Source: AP-15 sp963733945
Lineage (GTDB): Bacteria; Pseudomonadota; Alphaproteobacteria; ATCC43930; CGMCC-115725
Length of the DNA stretch: 64,000 nucleotides
Assembly (NCBI GenBank): GCA_963733945.1
Contig: CAVTFD010000011.1
Location: 186,001-250,000, forward strand
Direction of reading: 5' to 3'
The translations under genes were made by a program, and so were the position numbers. The notes beneath the pieces are model-generated. The model did no database searches. It was given only the letters and a program-made list of their open reading frames with translations, and had not been told where the DNA came from. Positions within the stretch are counted from its first letter, which is position 1, and each line of letters opens with the position of its first letter. Shown in pieces: positions 17,726 through 26,467 of the stretch.

Positions 17726-18670
17726 ATGCCGGTAATTAAAGCCTTCGATCTCGCTTATGGGCGGCTGCGCTCGCCCGATCTCGACAAGCAGGAAGAATTC
17801 CTAACCGATTTCGGGATGGTTCGCGCCGACCGGACCAAAACCGCGCTTTACATGCGCGGCACCGATGCGCCGCACCACCTCCACGTCACCGAACTCGGCG
17901 AGCCGCGCTATGTCGGTATCGCGGTTCACGCCGCCGGCATGGAAGATCTCGAGCGAGTGGCGCGGGTCGAGGGCGCATCGAAGATCGAGGACATCGACGA
18001 GCCGGGCGGCGGCAAGCGGGTCCGCCTGACCGACCCCGACGGCTACCAGGTCGAAGTCGTCCACGGCATGCAGATGCTCGCTCCGATCCCGGTGCACCGC
18101 CCGAAGGTCAATTCCGGCGAGGACAAATACCGGCGTAAGGGCGAGTTATTCCGGGTCGATCCCGGCCCTTCGCACATCAAGCGGCTCGGTCATTTTGTCG
18201 TGATGAGCAAGAATTTCGAGAAGACGCTCGGCTGGTATCGCGAGATGCTCGGCTTCCGCTGCTCGGATGAGTTCTACGCCGGCGACCCGAACAACGTCGT
18301 CGGCTCGTTCAACCGGCTCGACCGCGGCGATGACTATGTCGACCACCATGCGTTCTTCTGCATTCGCGGCGACAAGAGCGGGCTCAACCATCTGTCCTAC
18401 GAGGCGGCCGACATCGACGACGTGATGGCCGGCCACGAGCAACTTGAGAAGAAAGGCTATCAGCACATGTGGGGCATCGGCCGCCATCTGATCGGCAGCC
18501 AGCTGTTCGATTACTGGGCCGATCCGTGGGGCCGGGTGCACGAGCACTGGGCCGACACCGACGTGCTGAACGCCAGCACCCCGCCCAACCGCCTGGAGCG
18601 CGGCGCCGGCGCCGGCGGCCCGTGGGGCCAGCCGATCCCGGCGATCTTCATGGGCCACGCCTCGCCCTGA
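17726..18670 (+). CDS. Type I extradiol (catechol 2,3-) dioxygenase, VOC superfamily
   Basis: A 314-residue two-domain vicinal-oxygen-chelate enzyme expected to open a catecholic ring next to the two hydroxyls. The C-terminal domain keeps the 2-His-1-carboxylate iron site: H156 in LGHFVVM, H222 in GLNHLSYE and E273 in GRVHEHW. The N-terminal domain is the usual non-metal duplicate, and the length fits BphC/HpaD-like enzymes. The start at 17726 is preceded by AGGGAGAG. It is followed by an intergenic palindrome rather than by other meta-cleavage genes, so the ring substrate is unknown. Confidence 0.9.
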   Translation: MPVIKAFDLAYGRLRSPDLDKQEEFLTDFGMVRADRTKTALYMRGTDAPHHLHVTELGEPRYVGIAVHAAGMEDLERVARVEGASKIEDIDEPGGGKRVRLTDPDGYQVEVVHGMQMLAPIPVHRPKVNSGEDKYRRKGELFRVDPGPSHIKRLGHFVVMSKNFEKTLGWYREMLGFRCSDEFYAGDPNNVVGSFNRLDRGDDYVDHHAFFCIRGDKSGLNHLSYEAADIDDVMAGHEQLEKKGYQHMWGIGRHLIGSQLFDYWADPWGRVHEHWADTDVLNASTPPNRLERGAGAGGPWGQPIPAIFMGHASP

Positions 18671-18689
18671 GCGTCGGGTAGCGCACGAA

Positions 18690-18838
18690 CGCTCCCTCTC
18701 CGCCCGCTTGAGGGGGGAGAGGGCCGGGGTGAGGTGGGTGGCGGCGCACCGCCTGAGCTGTCGGAAGACCACCTCACCCTCCCCATCGCTCGCGCGACGG
18801 GTCCCCTCCCTCTCCCCCGCGATGCGGCGGAGAGGGAA
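18690..18838. repeat. Mosaic intergenic palindrome (REP/BIME-like)
   Basis: Two short GC-rich hairpins bracket a central inverted repeat. CCTCTCCGCCC...GGGGGGAGAGG forms the first and CCTCTCCCCC...GGCGGAGAGG the last; between them GTGAGGTGG is mirrored by CCACCTCAC. This organisation is like the repeats common between genes in bradyrhizobia and relatives. It lies just after the dioxygenase gene and may also act as its terminator. Confidence 0.65.
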
Positions 18839-18995
18839 ATCGCATCTTGCGCTCACACCGTTTGCTTAGACGGTGTTGTGCAAAACGAACTGAGATCCCG
18901 ATCATGACCAAATACGGCATCGGCCGGCCGGTCTCTTCATGCTATTCTTTGTCGTCCGCCGCGAACGGCGGAGGCGGTGACGCAGGGCCGGGCGG

Positions 18996-19331
18996 ATGCA
19001 GGCAGGCGGGTGGGTCTATCGGATCGTTTTGGCGCTGTCGGGGATCACGCTGGTCCTGGTTGTCGTCTATTTGTACCTGGTGCAGGCAAACCGCTCGGTC
19101 CAGGCCGAAGTCAATCAGCGCCAGCAATTCATCAACCAGAGCATCCAGTTCAACCGCGTCAACGACGCCTTGATTCGGGCGCTCGCCGCCACCGCCGTCA
19201 GCGACAAGGACGATAAGCTGCGCGATTTGCTGGCGCAGAACGGGATCACGATAAATCCCACGACCGGGGCGCCTTCGGTGAAGGCGGTCTCACCGCCATC
19301 CGCGCCGCCGCCGCCCGCACCGGGCAAATGA
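18996..19331 (+). CDS. Small membrane-anchored hypothetical protein
   Basis: A 111-residue protein with one N-terminal membrane span (YRIVLALSGITLVLVVVYLYL), then a polar, probably helical region and a proline-rich end (PPSAPPPPAPGK). It overlaps the next gene by four bases (ATGA), so the two are co-translated. The pair, one span plus an extramembrane helix each, looks like a bitopic membrane complex. I do not recognise a family. The start is uncertain; the chosen ATG precedes the basic residues of the anchor. Confidence 0.65.
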   Translation: MQAGGWVYRIVLALSGITLVLVVVYLYLVQANRSVQAEVNQRQQFINQSIQFNRVNDALIRALAATAVSDKDDKLRDLLAQNGITINPTTGAPSVKAVSPPSAPPPPAPGK

Positions 19332-19639
19332 CGATGGCGGTCGGTCAGAGAGGCGGACGGGATTGGGACGGGTTGTCGCCGCCGGTCATCCTCGTCGTCG
19401 TGTCGCTGTTCGTGTTGATGGCGTTCGAGACCGGCCAGGCGATCCATGACCGCGGCGCGCTGGAGGAACTGCGGCGCTCCCAGGAAACGACCGTGCAGGA
19501 GGCGGTCAAGTTGCGCCAGCAGCTCCAAGCGCTCGCCGGCAAGACCGCCGAGCTCGCCGCCGCGGGCGACGCCGGCGCCAAGAGCGTCGTCGATCAGATG
19601 AAGCGGCAGGGCGTCAGTTTGTCGGCGCCGAAAAAGTAA
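19328..19639 (+). CDS. Small membrane protein with coiled-coil segment
   Basis: A 103-residue partner of the preceding gene, beginning inside its stop codon. One membrane span (VILVVVSLFVLMAFETGQA) is followed by a predicted amphipathic helix rich in E, R, Q and L (RRSQETTVQEAVKLRQQLQA) that would form a coiled coil, and a short basic tail. Coupled expression with the similarly built upstream protein suggests a heteromeric membrane assembly. No known function is assigned. The genes converge with the hydroxyacid dehydrogenase, 12 bp apart. Confidence 0.65.
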   Translation: MTMAVGQRGGRDWDGLSPPVILVVVSLFVLMAFETGQAIHDRGALEELRRSQETTVQEAVKLRQQLQALAGKTAELAAAGDAGAKSVVDQMKRQGVSLSAPKK

Positions 19640-19651
19640 CGCCGGCCGGAG

Positions 19652-20662
19652 CTAATACATCTCGGGCGTGATCACGTTCTGCGGGCGGTTGGTCAGCAGC
19701 GCCGCGCGCATCGTCTCGGCCGATTTGACCCGCGTATCGTGCTCCAATTCCGGGGTGAACCAGGCGGCGTGCGGGGTGATCACCAGGCGTCCTTCGAGGC
19801 CGGGCTCGCGGTCGCGGTAGGCGCGCAGGATCTCGGGGATCGGGTCGACCGGGGGCTCGACCGGCAACACGTCGAGCCCGGCGCCGGCGATATGGCCGTC
19901 GCGCAGCAAGGCCAATAGCGCGTCGGGATCGATAATCGGCCCGCGCGCGGCGTTGATCACGACCGCGCCCGGACGCAGCAGCGAAAGCTGGTCGCGACCC
20001 AGCATCAGGCGGGTTTCCGGGGTCAGCGGGGCGTGGACCGACAAAGTGTCGGTCTGGCGCAGCAGATCTTCGAGGGTCGCGGCGCGGCCGATGCCGAGAG
20101 CGAGGTCGGCGCCGTTCGGCAGATAGGGATCATAGAACATCACGCGAAAGCCAAAGGCGCGGGCGCGCAACGCCACCGCCGTCCCAATCCGGCCGAGCCC
20201 GACAATGCCAAAGGTCTGCACGCCGAGACGCCGGATCAGGTCGTTCTTGACCGAACCCCACGGGGCGGGCGGGCTTTGCCGCAGCCGCTCGTGATAGAAC
20301 ACGATGCCGCGGCGCAACGCCAACGCCAGCGCCAGCGCATGATCGGCGACTTCGGTCGTCCCGTAATCCGGCACGTTGCAGACCAGGACATTGCGCGCCG
20401 CCGCCGCGGCCCGGTCGATCTTGTCGTAGCCGACCCCCATGCGCACGATCGCGCGCAGCCGTGGAAACCGTCCGATGTCCTCGGCCGAAACCGCGTAGCG
20501 CATGATCATCAGCCCGTCGGCCTCGGCGCAATCGGCGGGGTCGAGCTCGGACAGCGCCTTTTTGGTGCGGCGGATCAGGCGCACCTCGGGGCCGAATATC
20601 TCGCGCTCGAGACTGTCGTCGGGGATCTGGCGGTCTTCGGGGTAGAGCACGGTAACGGGCAT
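19652..20662 (-). CDS. D-isomer-specific 2-hydroxyacid dehydrogenase
   Basis: A 336-residue NAD(P)-dependent dehydrogenase that reduces 2-keto acids to D-2-hydroxy acids or the reverse. The Rossmann motif is GIVGLGRIG (residues 152-160) and the catalytic triad is present: R240 in NAARGP, E269 in VLPVEPP and H298 in TPHAAWF. The length and the C-terminal extension fit the CtBP/phosphoglycerate-dehydrogenase-like branch. The start at 20662 (MPVTVLYPED) has AGAGGGA nearby upstream; the longer frame is arginine-rich noise. It is 16 bp downstream of the Gfo/Idh/MocA gene, which in turn overlaps a dehydroquinase-like gene, so the three form one operon likely to process a cyclic hydroxy or keto acid. 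The substrate is unknown. Confidence 0.88.
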   Translation of the reverse strand: MPVTVLYPEDRQIPDDSLEREIFGPEVRLIRRTKKALSELDPADCAEADGLMIMRYAVSAEDIGRFPRLRAIVRMGVGYDKIDRAAAAARNVLVCNVPDYGTTEVADHALALALALRRGIVFYHERLRQSPPAPWGSVKNDLIRRLGVQTFGIVGLGRIGTAVALRARAFGFRVMFYDPYLPNGADLALGIGRAATLEDLLRQTDTLSVHAPLTPETRLMLGRDQLSLLRPGAVVINAARGPIIDPDALLALLRDGHIAGAGLDVLPVEPPVDPIPEILRAYRDREPGLEGRLVITPHAAWFTPELEHDTRVKSAETMRAALLTNRPQNVITPEMY

Positions 20663-20678
20663 CGGGGGGTCCCTCTTT

Positions 20679-21689
20679 TCAGCGCGCGACCTTGACCGGG
20701 CGGTGGGTTGCGGCCGAGCGCACGATCGCCTCGAAGGCAGCGACGCCGTGCAAGACTTCGTCGGGGGTGATCGGGTAGGGGCGCTTGCCGTTGATCGCCG
20801 CAGCGAAGCCTTCGAGCTCGGCGGCGAGCGCGTTGAAGCCCTTGTATTCGATGATTTCGGGCGGCGGCGCGGCATGGCGGCCAACGGGCATCGATTCCGG
20901 CACCGGAGTGAAACGGAAATCGGGGTCCTGGCCCGAGAGCTCGGCGCGGCCCTTGGCGCCGTATACCGCAAAGCGGTAGGTCGGGGCGGTCACCAGCGAG
21001 CAATAGAGGCTCGCCGACATGCCGTTCTCCAGGCCGAGCAGCACGCTCGTGGTATCTTCGAACTGTGCCATCGCGCGGCTCAAGCTGAGGCAATAGACCT
21101 CGTCGATTCGGCCGAACAGATAGATCAGCGCGTCGAGATTGTGCACGCCGGTCGCGGTCATCGCTCCCGCCGGCGCCTCCTGTGGATCGGCCCGCCAGTA
21201 ATAGCCGCCGGGCATGAAGTGGCCGGCCGGCGAGGCCTGCGCGCTCTCGCAATGGGTCGGGAGCCCGAGGCGGCCATCGTCGATTCGCGTCTTCAGCTCG
21301 ATCATCGCCGGGTGAAAGCGCCGGGGATAGGCGACGCCCAACGTGACCCCGGCGCGCGCCACCGCATCGAGCGCCCGTTCGGCGCTTTTGACGTCGAGGG
21401 TGAACGGCTTCTCCATCAAGACGTGCTTGCCGGCGGCGGCAGTGCGCTCGACCTGCGGCCCGTGCTGGCTGTGCGGGGTGGCGAAGACGACCGCGTCGAT
21501 CGCCGGATCGGCGAGGATCCGCCCGAGATCGTCGTAATAAGCGATGCCGTGCTCGGCGCAAAACGGCTCGGCGGTGGCGCCGGTGCGGCTGTGACCGGCG
21601 GTGAAGCGAAACTCGGTGCTCTTGTCTTGGATCGCATTGACCAGGGTGCGGCCCCAGCGGCCGAGCCCGACGATCGCGGCGCGGATCAT
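20679..21689 (-). CDS. Gfo/Idh/MocA-family oxidoreductase
   Basis: A 336-residue NAD(P)-dependent oxidoreductase, typically acting on sugars, cyclitols or related cyclic polyols. The N-terminal motif is IVGLGRWG (G8-x-G10-x2-G13) and the signature EKPF contains E93, K94 and P95; the second domain is the standard beta-sheet dimer domain. Its ATG at 21689 overlaps the TGA of the upstream dehydroquinase-like gene (ATGA), showing operon structure. Because that upstream gene carries a frameshift, the raw frame appears to fuse both proteins into one; I treat this as an artefact of the shift. Confidence 0.85.
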   Translation of the reverse strand: MIRAAIVGLGRWGRTLVNAIQDKSTEFRFTAGHSRTGATAEPFCAEHGIAYYDDLGRILADPAIDAVVFATPHSQHGPQVERTAAAGKHVLMEKPFTLDVKSAERALDAVARAGVTLGVAYPRRFHPAMIELKTRIDDGRLGLPTHCESAQASPAGHFMPGGYYWRADPQEAPAGAMTATGVHNLDALIYLFGRIDEVYCLSLSRAMAQFEDTTSVLLGLENGMSASLYCSLVTAPTYRFAVYGAKGRAELSGQDPDFRFTPVPESMPVGRHAAPPPEIIEYKGFNALAAELEGFAAAINGKRPYPITPDEVLHGVAAFEAIVRSAATHRPVKVAR

Positions 21690-22124
21690 TTGCGCGCCGC
21701 CAGCATGTCGCGCACCCCGAGCAGCGCCACGTAATAGCCGGGCAGGCCGAACCCGGCGACGATGCCGTGGCTGACGCCGCGCGGTCTCCGAGGCCGGGCC
21801 GCGCCGGATCGGGTTCGAGATATGGACCTCGATGGTCGGGAACTTTACCTGGGAAATAGCGGCGACCAATGCCGGGTAGCCGCTGCCGAACGCGGCCGGA
21901 TTGAACAGTGCTGCGTCATAGCCCTTGTCGTTGGCCTCGTAGAATTTGTTGATGACCTCGCCTTCGACGTTGGAATGAAAGATTTCGATGTCGAGGCCGA
22001 GCTCGGCGGCGTAACCGCGGATGCGCTCGTCATATTCGGGCAGGGTCATCGGCCCGAAAATCTCGGTCTGAACCTTGCCGCGCATGTTCATGCCCGCACC
22101 GTGAACGATCAGGATTTTCGGCAT
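21686..22124 (-). pseudogene. Type II 3-dehydroquinase-like protein, one frameshift
   Basis: The encoded protein has the type II dehydroquinase layout: an N-terminal flexible loop, HSNVEGEVINKFYEA, the block FNPAAFGSGYPALVAAI, EVHISNP, and, in a shifted frame, GFGLPGYYVALLG at the end. The shift lies at about 21777-21786; adding one base in a GC run restores SETARGVSHG and a stop codon overlapping the next start. Aligned without gaps to the known enzyme, the catalytic asparagine, arginine and tyrosine are replaced by G11, V18 and F23, while the histidine of EVHISN is kept. Ordinary dehydroquinase activity is therefore unlikely. It begins the operon with two oxidoreductases. The shift may be a sequencing error. 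Confidence 0.7.
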
Positions 22125-22250
22125 CGCACTGTCCTCGAATATCAGTCGGGGGATCGGGTAGGACGGATGCTAGCTGACGGCTTGAATCGCTGACAAGCGC
22201 GGATCCCAACCACTTGACAAGGAACGCTCCGATCTTGCACGAATTCGCCT

Positions 22251-23140
22251 ATGAGGCGTCGCAATCTGCTTGTCATGATCGCGGCAGTAGTGGTGTGGGC
22301 GGTCGTCGCCGGTCCGAGCGCCGGAGCGGCGGTCTCGTCCAAAGCCAAGCCGCGGGCGGTCGCCGCCCAAGTCAGGGCGCTGATCCGCAAAAATTCGAAG
22401 AATACGGAAATCGTGACCTTTGCCGGTCGCCGGCTGGCGTCGGTCAGGATCGTGCGCGGCGAAAGCGAGCCTCCATCAGCGCACGGCAGTCTCGCCCTCG
22501 TCACCTTTTCCGGGAAGAAGAAGAGGCCGGTGAGCATCTTGCGCGGCGGATCGGTGGTCGCAGCCGTCGCTGTCGTCCCGGCGCAGGAGCCGGCGCGACC
22601 GGCGGCCTCCGGCAAAACCGAGACCGTCAGTTTCGCCAATCCACGGCAGCGCCCGGTGACCGTGCTGCGCGGCTCGACCGCGCCGTGGTTCGACAGCAAT
22701 CCATTCCCCGTCGTCGACGAACGCTACCTTCGAGCTGTTCCCGGCGGCTCGGGGCGGCGATCTCGATCGGGTCGCCTTTGCCGTCGACGGCGCTGAATCG
22801 AGCCACGGTCTGGACCCGGGAATGTGGCGCCCGGAATTCTCCGGGACCGCAGGGACCGATGCAGGTTTCCGCTGCCGCAGCGATTGATCTGGGCGGCGGC
22901 GACCGGTTCGACCTGGCTCAGAATCGGCTGCTGGGCCGGGGCTATCTCGCGCGGCTCTATCGACGCTACGGCGATTGGCCGGACGCGATCGCCGCCTATA
23001 ATTGGGGGCCGGGCAACATGGACGCGTGGATCGAGCGCGGCCGCCCGGCAACAGGGTTGCCGCTCGAGGTCGAGCGCTATCGCGACCGGGTGCTGCGCGA
23101 CGGCAGCATAGGGCAAGGACCTAACCAGTTGCTGCGATAA
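22251..23140 (+). pseudogene. Exported lytic transglycosylase (SLT) with two frameshifts
   Basis: The N-terminus MRRRNLLVMIAAVVVWAVVAG is a signal peptide. A region of about 120 residues then contains three imperfect copies of a unit ending in PV(S/T)-(I/V)-LRG-type sequence: VTFAGRRLASVRIVRG, VTFSGKKKRPVSILRG and VSFANPRQRPVTVLRG. The catalytic domain is split over three frames: ELFPAARGGDLDRVAF with AESSHGLDPG (the catalytic glutamate), then GPQGPMQVS, and AYNWGPGN. The shifts lie near 22730 (extra C) and near 22843 (extra G in GGG). All motifs survive, so decay is recent or only apparent. Confidence 0.7.
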
Positions 23141-23347
23141 TTTCGGGCGGCTGCGGGCGGCGCTTCGAGGGGTCATCGATCGCAGGCAGCGCGGCCGCGC
23201 AATCGGCCCGCGCCGCGAGAATTGGGATCTTGTTCCACGCGCGCTCGTTACGATGTGCTAGGCTGCCTACGGGTTGGGCAGTTTCGCCCCCGCTTTCGGA
23301 CGTGACCACACCGTTCTCTTAAGGAGTTTTGCGTTACGAGCCAGACC

Positions 23348-25211
23348 ATGCGCGTGTTCCGGTTTTTCGAAAATCTGCTCGAACCCACGGCGCTTCCGCC
23401 CGGCCCTCCGCCGGCCGGGCTCGGTGCGTTCTATTGGCATCATGCGCGCCAGGCCCGCGGCTTGGTGGCGGCGCTGTTTGCGGCTGGCTTGGTGGTGGCG
23501 CTGCTCGACACGACGATCCCGGTATTCGTCGGCCGCGTGGTGACGATGGTGTCGAGCCGCACGCCGTACTCGGTGTTGCACGATTCGTGGCCGCAGCTGC
23601 TCGGCATGGCGCTCGTTCTGCTTGGTGGCCCGGCCAGCGGCGATGCTGGTGCAGAACCTGATTACCAATCAGGCGATCATCCCCAGCTTTTCCAATTTGG
23701 TTCGCTGGCAGAGCCACTGGCATGTGGTGCGGCAAAGCTGGACGTTTTTTCAGAACGACTTCGCCGGCCGCATCGCCAACCGGGTCATGCAAACCGGCCC
23801 CGCCCTCCGCGAAAGCGTGGTCTCGGCGACCAACGCGGTCTGGTACATCGTCGTCTATGGCGGTGGCGCGATCCTGCTGCTGGCGTCGAGCGACGTTCGG
23901 CTGGCGATTCCGGTGCTGCTGTGGTTTTGCGGCTATGCAGCCTTGCTGCGATGGTTCGTCCCACAGCTGCGCAACCGCTCGCAGCGGATGTCGGCGGCGC
24001 GTTCGCAGCTAACCGGCCGGGTCGTCGACAGCTACACCAACATCTCGACCGTCAAGTTGTTCGCCCGCCCGCGCGACGAGGACGCCTTTGTGCGCGAAGC
24101 AATGGACGAGCTGACCGAGGCGCACCGAGACCAGGTCCGGCTGATGACCGTGCTGGGGCTGAGCCTCGGCGTCCTCAACGCGGCGATGGTGGTCGGCACC
24201 GCCGGCGCCGGGATCTGGCTGTGGAGCGACGGCCGGATCGTGGTCGGTACGGTCGCGATGGCGCTGCCGCTGACATGGCACATCTCCAGCATCGCCGGCT
24301 GGGTCGCGCAGAATGTGACGATGATTTTCGAGAATATCGGCGTGGTGCAGGAGGGCATGCGGTCGATCGCGGTGCCGCGGCAGATGCTGGATCGTGCCGA
24401 TGCGGTGCCGTTGCGGATCGACCGTGGGCAGGTGCGCTTCGAAGACGTTCGGTTTGGCTATGGGACGGCGCGCGGCGTGTTGCACGGGATCGATCTGACG
24501 ATCGAGCCTGGCGAGCGGGTCGGGCTGGTCGGACCGTCGGGCGCCGGCAAGTCGACCTTGGTCAATCTGCTGCTGCGCTTTTACGACCTCGAAGGCGGCC
24601 GTATCCTGATCGACGGACAGAACATCGCCGACGTCACCCAAGAGAGCCTGCGCGCTCATATTTCGATGGTGACGCAGGATACCTCGCTGCTGCACCGCTC
24701 GATCCGCGAGAACATCCGTTACGGCCGGCCGCAGGCGAGTGAATGGGAGGTTCGGCGGGCCGCGGCGCAAGCACAAGCGCTCGAATTCATCGAGACCTTG
24801 GAAGATTGGAACGAACGCTGCGGCTTTGACGCCCATGTCGGCGAGCGAGGGGTCAAGCTGTCGGGCGGCCAGCGCCAGCGTGTCGCACTTGCCCGCGTAA
24901 TCCTCAAAGACGCCCCGATCCTGGTCCTCGACGAGGCCACCTCGTCGCTCGATTCGGAAGTCGAGGCAGCGATCCAGGAGCAGCTCGAAAGCCTGATGCG
25001 CGGGCGCACGGTCATCGCCATCGCCCATCGCCTGTCGACGATTGCCCGCCTCGATCGGCTGGTCGTGCTCGACAAGGGGCGGATCGTCGAGGAGGGGACC
25101 CATGCCTCACTGCTCGCCGCCAACGGCACTTATGCGCGGCTGTGGCGGCGGCAATCGGGCGGGTTCCTCGACCCGGTCGGCCCACCGGGGCTCGACGCCG
25201 CCGCCGAATAG
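23348..25211 (+). pseudogene. ABC transporter, fused permease-ATPase, one frameshift
   Basis: An MsbA/lipid-exporter-like half transporter of about 620 residues: an N-terminal permease domain and a C-terminal ATPase. The ATPase is complete: Walker A GPSGAGKST, Q-loop SMVTQDTSLL, signature LSGGQRQRVALAR, Walker B ILVLDEATSSLDS and the H-loop AHRLSTI. The first 92 or so codons, with the opening helices (MRVFRFFENLLEP...), are in another frame; the switch lies near 23618-23622 in CTTGGTGGCC, where removing one G joins ALVLL to VARPAAMLVQNL. As read, an internal start at 23622 would produce a protein lacking the first membrane helix pair. If the shift is a base-calling error, this is a normal transporter. 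Confidence 0.75.
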
Positions 25212-25258
25212 CCCGACTTTGCGGCCGAAAATCGCTATATTGGCGGCGGAGGGCGGCG

Positions 25259-25837
25259 ATGAGCGAGCTGGCAATAAAACCGATGAACTTGGCGCAGTTC
25301 CTCCGCTGGGAGGACGGAACCGACACGCGCTACGAGCTCGTCGGCGGTTATCCGGTTGCGATGGCGCCGCCGGCAAGGGCACACGGCATTCTGTGCGCTC
25401 GGCTTGCGGGGATGATTGATGCAGGCCTGCGCCCCAGGCGGCCATGCGCCGCGCAGACCGAGGCGGGGATCACCCGGCCCGATCGCGACGACAGCTTTTA
25501 CGTCGCCGATATAGCGGTGACCTGCCGTCCCTACCAAAGAGGCGAGCAACTAGCTCAAGATCCGATCCTGATCGTCGAGATCCTGTCGCCGGGAACCGAG
25601 AGGCACGACCGGCTGACAAAGGTCCCCGCCTATCGGAGCATCGACAGCGTCGAAGAGATCCTGCTGATTGATTTCGAGAGCATCTGTGCCGAGGTGCTGA
25701 GACGAGAAGGGGATCGCTGGATCACAGCGCTGGTCCAAGGGCAGGACGCCATTCTCCGCCTCAATTCGACCAATCTCTCGGTCCCGATGGCAGAGCTTTA
25801 CGACGGGATCGAGATCGATGCCGGCGCAGAGCCCTAG
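25259..25837 (+). CDS. Uma2-family (DUF820) endonuclease-like protein
   Basis: A 192-residue protein of the Uma2 family, a restriction-endonuclease-fold group common in free-living bacteria with unclear function. Visible blocks are RYELVGGYPVAMAPP near the start, FYVADIAVTC, where the aspartate is a predicted metal ligand, and ILIVEILSPGTERHDRLTK with the glutamate and lysine of the nuclease core. The start at 25259 lies after GGCGGAGGGCGG; the frame extends upstream over the end of the ABC gene with unlikely sequence. It is unbroken despite its position in a frameshift-rich segment. Confidence 0.82.
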   Translation: MSELAIKPMNLAQFLRWEDGTDTRYELVGGYPVAMAPPARAHGILCARLAGMIDAGLRPRRPCAAQTEAGITRPDRDDSFYVADIAVTCRPYQRGEQLAQDPILIVEILSPGTERHDRLTKVPAYRSIDSVEEILLIDFESICAEVLRREGDRWITALVQGQDAILRLNSTNLSVPMAELYDGIEIDAGAEP

Positions 25838-25884
25838 CGAGCGCACCCCGCGAAATCCGGACACCGACACCTCGCCCTTTTTGC

Positions 25885-26463
25885 ATGCTTAACCGCGTCT
25901 ATGCTCGGACTTTGGCGCTTGCCGCGAGCCGCTATGCGACGGCCGCGCTGGCGCTGGTCGCCTTCGCCGAGAGCTCGTTCTTTCCGCTGCCGCCCGATCT
26001 GCTGTTGATCCCGATGATCCTGGCGCGGCCGCGCCGGGCGTTTCTGCTCGCCGGGTTGTGCACCATCATGTCCGTGCTCGGCGGCTTTCTCGGCTATGCG
26101 ATCGGCTATTTCCTGTTCGATGCGATCGGCCGGCCGATCCTCGAATTCTACCATGCGATGGGCCGCTATGATGCGCTGAAGGCGGCGTTTGCCCAATGGG
26201 GTGTATGGATCATAATCATCAAGGGGCTCACCCCGATCCCGTACAAGCTGGTCACGATCGCCAGCGGCGTCGCACAATTCCCCATCGTTCCTTTCGCCCT
26301 CGCATCGCTGGTCTCGCGCAGCCTGCGCTTCTTTCTCCTCGCCGCGTTGCTGTGGCGCTTCGGCGAGCCCGTGCGCGAGTTCATCGAGCGCCGGCTGATG
26401 CTGGTGACGAGTTTGTTCGCGGCGGCCCTCGTTGGCGGGTTTGTAGCCTTGCGCTATCTATGA
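25885..26463 (+). CDS. DedA/YqaA-type membrane protein (SNARE-associated family)
   Basis: A 192-residue integral membrane protein with four or five spans, belonging to the YqaA branch of the DedA/VTT superfamily. It contains FAESSFFPLPPDLLLIP, the conserved acidic/proline re-entrant region, and the second half GLTPIPYKLVTIASG, another re-entrant signature. DedA proteins take part in lipid flipping and membrane homeostasis. It is separated from the next gene by 4 bp, so it is co-transcribed with the DsbB-Coq7 frame. Confidence 0.85.
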   Translation: MLNRVYARTLALAASRYATAALALVAFAESSFFPLPPDLLLIPMILARPRRAFLLAGLCTIMSVLGGFLGYAIGYFLFDAIGRPILEFYHAMGRYDALKAAFAQWGVWIIIIKGLTPIPYKLVTIASGVAQFPIVPFALASLVSRSLRFFLLAALLWRFGEPVREFIERRLMLVTSLFAAALVGGFVALRYL

Positions 26464-26467
26464 CCGC

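Noticed and set aside
20679..22124. A 481-codon frame that appears to fuse a dehydroquinase-like N-terminus with a Gfo/Idh/MocA oxidoreductase
   Set aside because: The linker is arginine-rich nonsense, the true C-terminus of the first protein is in another frame, and the first gene would end with a stop overlapping the second gene's ATG. A one-base shift explains it.
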